Origin: DASRHK01 sp035650495
GTDB taxonomy: Bacteria > Pseudomonadota > Gammaproteobacteria > Nevskiales > Nevskiaceae
Direction of reading: 5' to 3'
DNA: 36,539 nucleotides
Assembly (NCBI GenBank): GCA_035650495.1
Contig: DASRHK010000062.1
Span: forward strand, 1 to 36,539
The position numbers and the translations under genes were made by a program. Below, one piece after another: positions 30,164 through 36,539 of this stretch (position 1 is its first letter; each line of letters opens with the position of its first letter). The notes under the pieces are model-generated. The model was not told the DNA's origin. It saw only the letters and a program-made list of their open reading frames with translations, and did not search any database.

Positions 30164-30936
30164 TCGGCGTAATCCAGGATCAGCGGCGCGTGATCGGAGA
30201 AGCGCGTGGCCTTGTAGATCGACGCCTTGCGCAGCGCGTCGCGCAAGCCCGGCGTGACGATGTGATAGTCGATGCGCCACCCGACGTTGTTGGCGTACGC
30301 GTTGCCGCGATTGCTCCACCAGGTGTAGCCGTCGCCCTCGACGTCGGGATGCAGCGCGCGGTAAGCATCGAGCCAGCCGACCTCGCCGAAGACGGTGTCG
30401 AGCCACGCGCGCTCGTGCGGCAGGAAGCCCGAGTTCTTCTGGTTGCTGCGCCAGTTCCTGAGATCGATGTTGCGGTGCGCGATGTTCCAATCACCGCAGA
30501 TCACGTACTGGCGGCCGCTGGCCTTCCATTCCTCGAGCTTCGGCAGGAAGGATTTCAGGAAGCGGTCTTTGGACGCCTGCCGCTCGGGCCCCGCGGATCC
30601 GGAAGGCACGTAGAGCGAGACGACCGAGAGCTGCCCGATGCGCACCTCGAGGTAGCGGCCTTCGTCGTCGAACTCGGCCTCGCCCAGCGTCGACAAGACA
30701 TCGTTGGGCTGCTGGCGCAGATAGATCGCGGTGCCGGCGTAGCCCTTCTTCTTCGCATCGCTGAAGAAGGCCATCCAGCCCTTGGGCACGAAATGCATCT
30801 CTTCGGCGATATCGGCCTGCTGGCACTTGGTTTCCTGGATGCAGACGAAGTCGGCCTTCTGCTTGCGGAGCCAGTCGAAAAGGCCTTTGCGTTGCGCCGA
30901 GCGGATGCCGTTGGCGTTGAGGGTGACGATGCGCAT
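30160..30936 (-). CDS. xth: Exodeoxyribonuclease III (Xth/ExoA type), at the crc-equivalent locus
   Basis: 258 residues of the exonuclease/endonuclease/phosphatase fold, an AP endonuclease and 3'-5' exonuclease. The metal and catalytic residues are present: N7, E35 in IQETK, Y109 in SLYVPSG, D149 and N151 in GDWNIAH, D224, and D248-H249 in SDHAPL. Its position, divergent from pyrE, is the one held by the catabolite repression protein Crc in Pseudomonas. Crc has the same fold but altered active-site residues (for example IQET replaced by LQDT), so this protein looks like an active DNA repair enzyme rather than Crc. There is no clear Shine-Dalgarno sequence. It is cotranscribed with ampG. Confidence 0.93.
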   Translation of the reverse strand: MRIVTLNANGIRSAQRKGLFDWLRKQKADFVCIQETKCQQADIAEEMHFVPKGWMAFFSDAKKKGYAGTAIYLRQQPNDVLSTLGEAEFDDEGRYLEVRIGQLSVVSLYVPSGSAGPERQASKDRFLKSFLPKLEEWKASGRQYVICGDWNIAHRNIDLRNWRSNQKNSGFLPHERAWLDTVFGEVGWLDAYRALHPDVEGDGYTWWSNRGNAYANNVGWRIDYHIVTPGLRDALRKASIYKATRFSDHAPLILDYAD

Positions 30937-30958
30937 TCAGAGTGAGTTCAGCGCCGCT

Positions 30959-30964
30959 ATGATG
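30959..30964 (+). promoter_or_regulatory. -10 element of pyrE
   Basis: TATGAT, 5 of 6 to consensus, 31 bases before the proposed CTG start. A weak -35 (TTCAGA) lies 16 bases upstream and overlaps the divergent xth start region. Confidence 0.45.
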
Positions 30965-30995
30965 GAGTGCGCGCAATCTTAACCGGGGAATCTCT

Positions 30996-31637
30996 CTGCA
31001 GCCCTACCAGAAAAGCTTTCTGGACCTCGCCGTGCAGCATCAGGTGCTGCGCTTCGGCCGCTTCACGCTCAAGTCGGGGCGCGAGAGCCCGTACTTCTTC
31101 AATCTCGGCCAGATCGCGAGCGGTGGCGCGATGCGCACGCTCGCCGGCGCCTACGCGGACGCGCTGCTCGCGTCCGGCATCGCGTTCGACACCCTGTTCG
31201 GGCCCGCGTACAAAGGCATCCCGCTGGTGACCGCGCTCGCCTGCGCGCTCGCCGAGCGCGGCCGCGACGTGCCCTACGTTTACAACCGCAAGGAAGCCAA
31301 GGATCACGGCGAGGGCGGCCTGCTGGTCGGCGCGCCGCCGAAGGGCAGGGTGGTCATCGTCGACGACGTGCTCACGGCCGGCACCGCGATGCGCGAGTCG
31401 ATCAAGCTGATCCGCGATGCCGGCGCTCAGCCCGTGGCGGCCCTGATCGCAATGGACCGGCGCGAGAAGGGCAAAGGCGAGCTCTCGGCGGTGCAGGAGA
31501 TCGAGCGCGATGCCGGCCTGAGCGTCATCCCGCTCGTGAGCGTGCGCGAGGTCATGGAACATCTCGCCCGCGATCCGGCCCAGACGGGAACTCTGGCCGC
31601 GATGCAGGCGTACCAGCGCCAGTACGGGATAGACTGA
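30996..31637 (+). CDS. pyrE: Orotate phosphoribosyltransferase PyrE, probable CTG start
   Basis: 213 residues, the same length as E. coli PyrE. It converts orotate and PRPP to OMP in pyrimidine synthesis. Blocks GRFTLKSGRESPYFFN, FGPAYKGIPL, NRKEAKDHGEGG and the PRPP motif VVIVDDVLTAGTA are intact. The N-terminus LQPYQKSFLDLAVQHQVLRF aligns position by position with [20 protein letters not shown], placing the start at a CTG at 30996. GGGGA stands six bases ahead. No ATG, GTG or TTG lies in frame between the upstream stop at 30960 and a GTG at 31032, and starting at that GTG would lose 12 conserved residues and leave no Shine-Dalgarno sequence. It is the first gene of a three-gene plus-strand run. 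Confidence 0.93.
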   Translation: MQPYQKSFLDLAVQHQVLRFGRFTLKSGRESPYFFNLGQIASGGAMRTLAGAYADALLASGIAFDTLFGPAYKGIPLVTALACALAERGRDVPYVYNRKEAKDHGEGGLLVGAPPKGRVVIVDDVLTAGTAMRESIKLIRDAGAQPVAALIAMDRREKGKGELSAVQEIERDAGLSVIPLVSVREVMEHLARDPAQTGTLAAMQAYQRQYGID

Positions 31638-31656
31638 GCCCTTCAGAGTCCATGCC

Positions 31657-32310
31657 ATGAACGTGCATCGGGTCGTCGTCGTTTTCGCGCTCGTCGCCGC
31701 GTCCAGCGCCGCCTGGGCGGAAAAGACCCGCATCCAGTGCTGGACCGACGAGCGCGGCCAGCGCGCGTGCGGCGATGCGCCGGCGCCCAAAGACGCCATC
31801 AAGGAGCGCAACGTCTTCAACCGGCAAGGGCAGGTCGTCGAAACGTGGCCTCGCGCGCCGACGCCTGCCGAGCTGGAAGAACAGGAGAAGGCGAAGGTCG
31901 CCGAAGCCGCACGCGCGAAGCAGGCCGAGCGCCAGCACGCCTACGATCGCTATCTGCTGGAGAGCTATCAGAGCGTCCACGATCTCGAGGCGACGCGCGA
32001 TCAGCGCTTGCAGGCGCTCGAAGTGCGGATGGAGCTCGTGCAGAAAGCCATCAAGAGCGGTCAGGAGCAGCTCGACGGTCTGGTCGCCCGCAAGCAGGAG
32101 CTGCAGCGTCAGGGCAAGCCGATCGACAAGGGCCTGGAAGCGCAGCTGCGCGACTATCGCCGCGCGTTGATCGAGAATCCGAAAGCGCTCGCCGCGCTGC
32201 AGAGCGAGCACGACAAGGTCACGGCGCAGTTCGAATCCGACATCGCGCGCTATCAGCAGCTCAAGCAGGCCTCCGCCGCCCCGATTCCGCCGCCTCCACC
32301 GACGCCGTGA
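31657..32310 (+). CDS. Periplasmic coiled-coil protein with DUF4124-like N-terminus
   Basis: 217 residues. Signal peptide about 1-21 (ending AWA). The next segment, CWTDERGQRACGDAPAPKDA, has the DUF4124 pattern of two Cys around a short hairpin (C29 and C38). From about 65 to 205 the protein is highly charged and helical, rich in Glu, Arg, Gln and Ala with heptad-like spacing, consistent with a long coiled coil. It ends in a Pro-rich tail. Function unknown. The stop overlaps the permease start (GTGA), which points to a joint transcript. Confidence 0.8.
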   Translation: MNVHRVVVVFALVAASSAAWAEKTRIQCWTDERGQRACGDAPAPKDAIKERNVFNRQGQVVETWPRAPTPAELEEQEKAKVAEAARAKQAERQHAYDRYLLESYQSVHDLEATRDQRLQALEVRMELVQKAIKSGQEQLDGLVARKQELQRQGKPIDKGLEAQLRDYRRALIENPKALAALQSEHDKVTAQFESDIARYQQLKQASAAPIPPPPPTP

Positions 32311-33323
32311 GCGCGACGTCCTCGCCGCCGGACCGCGTCGAGGTCTCCGCGCTCGTGCTCACGGGCATCGCGCTGATCGCGGTGCTGAAGCTTCACCTGC
32401 TTGCCGCGCTGCTCACGGGGCTTCTCGTCTACGAAAGCGTGCATCTGCTGACGCCGGTGATCCGTGCGCGGCTCAACAGCCGACGCGGCGCGCGCTTGGT
32501 CGCGGTCATGCTGCTGACGGCGGTCATCCTCGCGCTCATCACTGCGGCGGTGTTCGGGGCGATCAGCTTCTTCCGCTATGGCGGCATCAACGCGCTGCTG
32601 CAGAAGCTCGCCGAGATCATCGAGAACTCGCGCGACATGCTGCCGGTATGGTCGGAGCCTTATCTGCCGGAGAGCGCGGAAGAGCTGCGCGGCGTCGCGG
32701 TGCACTGGCTTCGCGAGCACGCCGCCGTCGTGCAGGGCGCGGGCACCGAGCTCGGCCGCAGCATCGCTTACGTGCTGATCGCGATGATCATCGGCGCGCT
32801 GCTGTCGTTGCAGGAAGAGGTCGGCACGCCGGCCGATCAGCGGCCGCTGGCGCGCGCGCTGAAGGAGCGCGTGCGACGCTTCGGCAACGCATTCCGCCGC
32901 GTGGTGCTCGCGCAAGGCTGGATCTCCGCGCTCAACACCGGCCTGACCTGGCTCTACCTCGCCGTGGCGCTGCCGCTGTGCGGCGTGCATCTGCCGCTGG
33001 TGAAGACGCTGCTGTTGCTGACCTTCGTCGTCGGCCTTCTGCCGGTCGTGGGCAACCTGATCAGCAACAGCGCGATCGTCATCGTGAGCTTCAGCCAGGG
33101 CATGCCGGTGGCGATCGCGTCGCTGACCTTCCTCGTCGTCACCCACAAGCTCGCTTACTTCCTCAACGCGCGGATCATCGGCTCGAAGATCCAGGCGCGC
33201 GCCTGGGAAATCCTCGTCGCCATGCTGGTGATGGAAGCGACGTTCGGCATCGGCGGGCTGGTCGCGGCGCCGATCTATTACGCGTATCTCAAGGACGAGC
33301 TCTCCGCGCGCGGATTGGTGTAG
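32307..33323 (+). CDS. AI-2E family transporter (PerM/YdiK-like permease)
   Basis: 338 residues, GTG start inside the GTGA junction. About seven to eight membrane segments are arranged as in the PerM/TqsA family: an N-terminal pair, an extramembrane region (about 90-155), a helix with GRSIAYVLIAMIIGALLSLQ, and the C-terminal family core LPLVKTLLLLTFVVGLLPVVGNLISN, HKLAYFLNARIIGSKI and WEILVAMLVMEATFGIGGLVAAPIYYAYLK. Members include exporters of AI-2 and sodium/proton antiporters, so the substrate cannot be predicted. The gene ends 133 bases before the convergent argB. Confidence 0.9.
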   Translation: MSATSSPPDRVEVSALVLTGIALIAVLKLHLLAALLTGLLVYESVHLLTPVIRARLNSRRGARLVAVMLLTAVILALITAAVFGAISFFRYGGINALLQKLAEIIENSRDMLPVWSEPYLPESAEELRGVAVHWLREHAAVVQGAGTELGRSIAYVLIAMIIGALLSLQEEVGTPADQRPLARALKERVRRFGNAFRRVVLAQGWISALNTGLTWLYLAVALPLCGVHLPLVKTLLLLTFVVGLLPVVGNLISNSAIVIVSFSQGMPVAIASLTFLVVTHKLAYFLNARIIGSKIQARAWEILVAMLVMEATFGIGGLVAAPIYYAYLKDELSARGLV

Positions 33324-33342
33324 CTGTTGGTTGAGAGAGGTT

Positions 33343-33445
33343 CGCTGATCTGATCTGGCGGGGGCGTTCGGCCGCCATGGATGGCGGACGACGAGGCGGC
33401 CAGGGAAGGCTAGCTTGGCCGTCCCCCCGACAGATCAGATCAGCG
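33343..33445. repeat. 103-bp inverted-repeat element between convergent genes
   Basis: Arms 33343-33364 and 33424-33445 are complementary over 22 bases with one mismatch and begin CGCTGATCTGATCTG. The 59-base interior holds further hairpins: CCGCCAT/ATGGCGG at 33372-33387 and GGCCGCC/GGCGGCC at 33370-33401. No target-site duplication flanks it. It could serve as a two-way terminator for the permease and argB, or be a MITE/REP-like element. Confidence 0.7.
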
Positions 33446-33456
33446 GACGTCCCACA

Positions 33457-34320
33457 TCAGCCGCGGATGAGCGTCCCGATCCCTTCGTCCGTGAACAGCT
33501 CGAGCAGCACGGAATGCTCGACGCGCCCGTCGATGATGTGCGCCGACTTCACGCCGGAGTTCACGGCGTCGAGCGCACAGCGGATCTTCGGCAGCATGCC
33601 GCCGGAGATGGTGCCGTCGGCGATGAGCTTCTCGACCTGCTGAGGCGACAAGCCGGTCAGCACGTTGCCTTTCTTGTCGAGCACGCCTTGCGTGTTGGTG
33701 AGCAGCACGAGCTTCTCGGCCGCGATCACCGACGCCAGCTTGCCGGCGACGAGATCGGCGTTGATGTTGTAAGCCTCGCCGTGCTCGCCGACGCCGACCG
33801 GCGCGATCACGGGAATGAAGCCGCCGGTCTCCAGATGCGCGACCACCCGCGGATCGATCTTCTCGACGTCGCCGACCTGGCCGATGTCCTGGCCGTTCAC
33901 CGTCATCTTCTTCGCGCGGATCAGCCCGCCGTCCTTGCCGGTGAGCCCGACCGCGCGGCCGCCCGCGTGATTGAGCGCCGAGACGATCGCCTTGTTGACC
34001 AGGCCGCCGAGCATCATCTCGACGACATCCATGGTCTCTTCGTCGGTGACGCGCATGCCCTCGACGAAGCGCGACTGCTTGCCGAGCTTCTCCAGATGCG
34101 AGCCGATCTGCGGCCCGCCGCCGTGCACGACCACGGGGTTCATGCCGACCAGCTTCATCAGCACGACGTCGCGCGCGAACGAGGCGATCATGTCGTCGTC
34201 CTTCATCGCGTTGCCGCCGTACTTGACGACCACGGTCTTGCCGCCGAAGCGCCGGATGTACGGCAGCGCCTCGGTCAGCACGCGCGCGATGTTTTGCGCG
34301 TTGGAAAGGTCGATCGGCAT
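33457..34320 (-). CDS. argB: Acetylglutamate kinase ArgB
   Basis: 287 residues of the amino-acid kinase fold, the second step of arginine synthesis by the acetylated route. Visible are VVVKYGGNAM near the N-terminus, VVVHGGGPQIGSHLEKLG for substrate binding, GLTGKDGGLIRAKKM, NADLVAGKLA and GGMLPKI for nucleotide binding. The start MPIDLSNAQNIARVL is preferred over a 22-codon extension because it fits the family and the extension runs back into dut. The 31-base gap after dut suggests cotranscription with coaBC-dut. The C-terminus (SVLLELFTDEGIGTLI) is complete. Confidence 0.96.
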   Translation of the reverse strand: MPIDLSNAQNIARVLTEALPYIRRFGGKTVVVKYGGNAMKDDDMIASFARDVVLMKLVGMNPVVVHGGGPQIGSHLEKLGKQSRFVEGMRVTDEETMDVVEMMLGGLVNKAIVSALNHAGGRAVGLTGKDGGLIRAKKMTVNGQDIGQVGDVEKIDPRVVAHLETGGFIPVIAPVGVGEHGEAYNINADLVAGKLASVIAAEKLVLLTNTQGVLDKKGNVLTGLSPQQVEKLIADGTISGGMLPKIRCALDAVNSGVKSAHIIDGRVEHSVLLELFTDEGIGTLIRG

Positions 34321-34351
34321 CGAAAGGCCCTCGGAAGGGGGCGGATTATGC

Positions 34352-34807
34352 CTAATGCTTGCCGGTGCTGCCGAAGCCGCCGGCACCGCGCTGAGTGGCG
34401 TGGAACTCGGTGACCATCTCGAATTCCGCGCGCACGACTGGCACGAACACGAGCTGCGCGATGCGCTCGCCGGGATTGATCGTGAACGTCGACTGTCCGC
34501 GATTCCAGCACGAGACCATCAGCTCGCCCTGATAGTCGGAGTCGATCAGCCCGACGAGATTGCCAAGGACGATGCCGTGCTTATGGCCCAGCCCGGAGCG
34601 GGGCAGGATCACCGCGGCGAGATGCGGATCGGCGATGTAGATCGCAAGCCCGGTCTTGATCAGCGTCGTCTCGCCCGGCTTCAGCTCCTGCGGCTGGTCG
34701 AGCACGGCGCGCAGATCGAGGCCGGCCGAGCCGTCGGTGGCGTAGGCGGGCAGCGGCAATTCCCTGCCGACGCGCGCGTCGAGGATTCTCAGCTGGATCT
34801 TCTTCAA
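34352..34807 (-). CDS. dut: Deoxyuridine 5'-triphosphate nucleotidohydrolase (dUTPase)
   Basis: 151 residues, the usual trimeric dUTPase length. All five motifs are present: AGLDLRA (28-34), PRSGLG (69-74), GLIDSDYQGEL (86-96, with the catalytic Asp in GLID), PGERIAQ (112-118) and RGAGGFGSTG (140-149). It keeps uracil out of DNA and supplies dUMP for thymidylate synthesis. The start is a TTG overlapping the coaBC stop (TTGA), which aligns with E. coli MKKIDVKILD. The TTG and the overlap imply translation coupled to coaBC. Confidence 0.96.
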   Translation of the reverse strand: MKKIQLRILDARVGRELPLPAYATDGSAGLDLRAVLDQPQELKPGETTLIKTGLAIYIADPHLAAVILPRSGLGHKHGIVLGNLVGLIDSDYQGELMVSCWNRGQSTFTINPGERIAQLVFVPVVRAEFEMVTEFHATQRGAGGFGSTGKH

Positions 34808-36033
34808 GCGCTTCGATTTCCGTAGCGCTCGGCGATCGCGGCGGCGACTTCGCGCGCGAGGTCGGTCTTGGATTTCTGCGCAAGCTCCTTGTCGCCGCCG
34901 TGCCAGAACAGGTGCAGGGCGTTGTCGTCGCGATCGAAGGCGCGGCCGTTGCCGACCCAATTGGCGGCGACGAGGTCGAGCTTCTTCTTCTCGAGCTTCT
35001 CCTGCGCGTGCTCGGCGAGCTTCTCGGTCTCCGCCGCGAAGCCCACGACGAACATCTTCGGATGCTTCGCGCGGATCTCCGCGAGGATGTCCGACGTACG
35101 CTCGAGCTCGACGGACAATGCATCGTCCTTCTTCTTGATCTTCTCTTTCGCCGCGGCCTTGGGCCGATAGTCCGCGACCGCGGCGGTGCCGACGAAGATC
35201 TGCGCGCCGTCCGCGGCGCTCATCGCGGCCGACAGCATCTGCTCGGCGGTCTCGACGTCGACGCGCTCGATGCCGCGCGGCGTCGGCAGGCTCACCGGAC
35301 CCGCGACGAGGGTTACGCGAGCGCCGAGCGCCGCGAGCGCCTGCGCCAGCGCGAAGCCCTGCTTGCCCGAAGAGCGGTTGGTGATCACGCGCACCGGATC
35401 GAGCGGCTCGCGCGTCGGTCCCGCCGTGACGACCACACCGACGCCGCGCAGCGGACCTTGCGACAGGGCCTGCGCGACGGCGTCGCGGATCGTGATCGGC
35501 TCCCACATGCGACCGTCGCCGACTTCGCCGCACGCCTGGGATCCCGAGCCGGGACCGAGGACTTGCACGCTGCGAGCGCGCAGCTTCTGCACGTTCTCCT
35601 GCGTCGCCTCATTCGCCCACATCAGCCGATTCATCGCGGGCACGACGAAGATCGGACGGTCGGTCGCGACGCAGAGCGTCGTCAGGAGGTCATCCGCGGA
35701 GCCCCGTGCGAGCCGCTCGATGAAATTCGCAGACGCGGGCGCGACGACGATCGCATCCGCCCAGCGCGCGAGCTCGATGTGGCCCATCGCCGCCTCGGCC
35801 TGCGCGTCGAACAGGTCCGTGCGCACGGGCTTGCCCGACAGCGCCTGGAAGGTGAGCGGCTGGACGAACTCGCGAGCGCTCGCCGTCATCACCACCTGCA
35901 CTTCGGCGCCGGCTTCCATCAGGCGCCGCGTGAGATCGGCGGCCTTGTACGCGGCGATGCCGCCGGTGACGCCGAGCAGCAAGCGGCGGCCGGCGAGCGA
36001 TGCGGGACTTGAATCGGGTCGATTCGGCGTCAT
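34804..36033 (-). CDS. coaBC: Bifunctional phosphopantothenoylcysteine decarboxylase / phosphopantothenate-cysteine ligase CoaBC
   Basis: 409 residues. The flavin-dependent CoaC half (about 1-190) shows LLLGVTGGIAAYKAADLTR, the active-site PASANFIERLARGSADDL, PAMNRLMW and the Cys loop GSQACGEVGDGRM. The CoaB half (about 195-405) shows VVVTAGPTREPLDPVRVITN, SSGKQG, AAVADYRP and KKLDLVAANWVG. Together they convert 4'-phosphopantothenate to 4'-phosphopantetheine in CoA synthesis. The start at 36033 (MTPNRPDSS) is chosen over a longer frame, whose upstream part lies antisense to the LemA gene. It is the first gene of the coaBC-dut-argB run. Confidence 0.96.
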   Translation of the reverse strand: MTPNRPDSSPASLAGRRLLLGVTGGIAAYKAADLTRRLMEAGAEVQVVMTASAREFVQPLTFQALSGKPVRTDLFDAQAEAAMGHIELARWADAIVVAPASANFIERLARGSADDLLTTLCVATDRPIFVVPAMNRLMWANEATQENVQKLRARSVQVLGPGSGSQACGEVGDGRMWEPITIRDAVAQALSQGPLRGVGVVVTAGPTREPLDPVRVITNRSSGKQGFALAQALAALGARVTLVAGPVSLPTPRGIERVDVETAEQMLSAAMSAADGAQIFVGTAAVADYRPKAAAKEKIKKKDDALSVELERTSDILAEIRAKHPKMFVVGFAAETEKLAEHAQEKLEKKKLDLVAANWVGNGRAFDRDDNALHLFWHGGDKELAQKSKTDLAREVAAAIAERYGNRSA

Positions 36034-36081
36034 CTTCGGGATGTTAAAGTCTTCGCGACCATTTTGCCGGGGAGGGCTGAC

Positions 36082-36539
36082 ATGACCTGGATCGTGCTGG
36101 GCATCATCATCGCGGCGATCGTTTTCCTGATCTCCGTCTACAACGGCCTCATCACGTCGCGCAACGCCTACAAGAACGCGTTCGCGCAGATCGACGTCCA
36201 GCTGCAGCGGCGGCACGACCTGATCCCGAACCTGGTCGAGACGGTCAAGGGCTACATCAAGCACGAGCGTGAGACGCTCGAGGCCGTGATCGCGGCGCGC
36301 AATTCGGCGGTGACCAGCCTGAAGAACGCAGCCGCGAGCCCCGGCGATCCGGCGGCGATGAAGCAGCTCGCCGACACCCAGGCCGTGCTGACCGGCGCAA
36401 TGGGCCGGCTGATGGCGGTCGCCGAAGCGTATCCGGACCTGAAGGCCAACCAGAACATGATGCAGCTCTCCGAGGAACTCACCTCCACGGAGAACAAGGT
36501 CGCCTTCGCGCGCCAGGCGTACAACGATTCGGTGATGTA
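36082..36539 (+). CDS. lemA: LemA family protein (3' end beyond the window)
   Basis: Partial: 152 codons with no stop before the window ends. A strong GGGGAGGG Shine-Dalgarno sequence (36069-36076) is five bases before the ATG. An N-terminal membrane helix (about 2-22, WIVLGIIIAAIVFLISVYNG) is followed by the LemA helical-bundle signature: FAQIDVQLQRRHDLIPNLVE, ETVKGYIKHERETL, and later QLSEELTSTENKVAFARQAYN. LemA proteins are exported or membrane-anchored helical proteins of uncertain function, often next to M48 peptidase or TPM-domain genes, which would lie to the right. It is divergent from coaBC with 48 bases between. Confidence 0.94.
   Translation, partial: MTWIVLGIIIAAIVFLISVYNGLITSRNAYKNAFAQIDVQLQRRHDLIPNLVETVKGYIKHERETLEAVIAARNSAVTSLKNAAASPGDPAAMKQLADTQAVLTGAMGRLMAVAEAYPDLKANQNMMQLSEELTSTENKVAFARQAYNDSVM

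Noticed and set aside
31032..31637. pyrE starting at GTG 31032
   Set aside because: It would delete 12 residues that align with the PyrE N-terminus and has no Shine-Dalgarno sequence; the CTG at 30996 fits better.

Overview
The window looks like a stretch of chromosome from a high-GC gammaproteobacterium. The evidence is an asmA-mutY-yggX cluster, thiS-thiG near trmB, an E. coli PrkB-type phosphoribulokinase, and a coaBC-dut-argB block close to pyrE, which is divergent from an exonuclease III gene. The last arrangement matches the coaC-dut-argB / pyrE-crc neighbourhood known from Pseudomonas. Steroidobacter-, Nevskia- or Xanthomonas-like lineages are possible, but the sequence alone does not decide this. 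Coding density is very high, with nine or more overlapping gene junctions, several using GTG or TTG starts.

Layout. Positions 1-3603: a secreted sedolisin (S53) peptidase with C-terminal adhesion-type domains. 3615-4425: a hairpin, tRNA-Phe(GAA) and a ChpS/ChpB-like toxin-antitoxin pair with its own promoter. 4499-6686: a membrane Ser/Thr kinase and a small lipoprotein. 6690-10194 (minus): asmA, mutY, yggX. 10264-24364 (minus): a 14-kb exoprotein island with an HExxH metallopeptidase and four tandem paralogous proteins of about 1000 residues (called A, B, C, D here from left to right; transcription runs D to A). 24454-28206 (plus): tRNA-Gly(CCC), thiS, thiG, a PaiB-like gene, trmB, prkB and a small acidic protein. 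28282-30936: a GNAT acetyltransferase converging on ampG and xth. 30996-33323 (plus): pyrE, a coiled-coil periplasmic protein and an AI-2E-family permease. 33343-33445: an inverted-repeat element. 33457-36033 (minus): coaBC, dut, argB. 36082 to the end: a LemA gene cut by the window edge.

The exoprotein island is the most unusual part. A to D each carry a signal peptide, a five-bladed or larger Asp-box (BNR) region, a fibronectin III domain and a shared CBM/DOMON-like module. All four, and the adjacent metallopeptidase, end in the same short tail: a Gly-rich motif (consensus RFGGALG), a hydrophobic segment beginning GLLLPLLG, then a cluster of Arg. This has the layout of a GlyGly-CTERM/rhombosortase-type sorting signal and suggests that one dedicated sorting route handles all five. 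The leaders of A and C fold into matching nested structures with an AAGGAU hexaloop that fits the CsrA/RsmA binding consensus and an outer stem that covers the Shine-Dalgarno sequence. D and the S53 gene also have leader hairpins that show ACGGA in the loop. A coordinated, post-transcriptionally controlled exoprotein set is therefore the main hypothesis here.

Other points of interest are a probable CTG start codon for pyrE, an exonuclease III with intact catalytic residues at the locus occupied by crc in Pseudomonas, and overlapping divergent promoters between tRNA-Gly and gene D.
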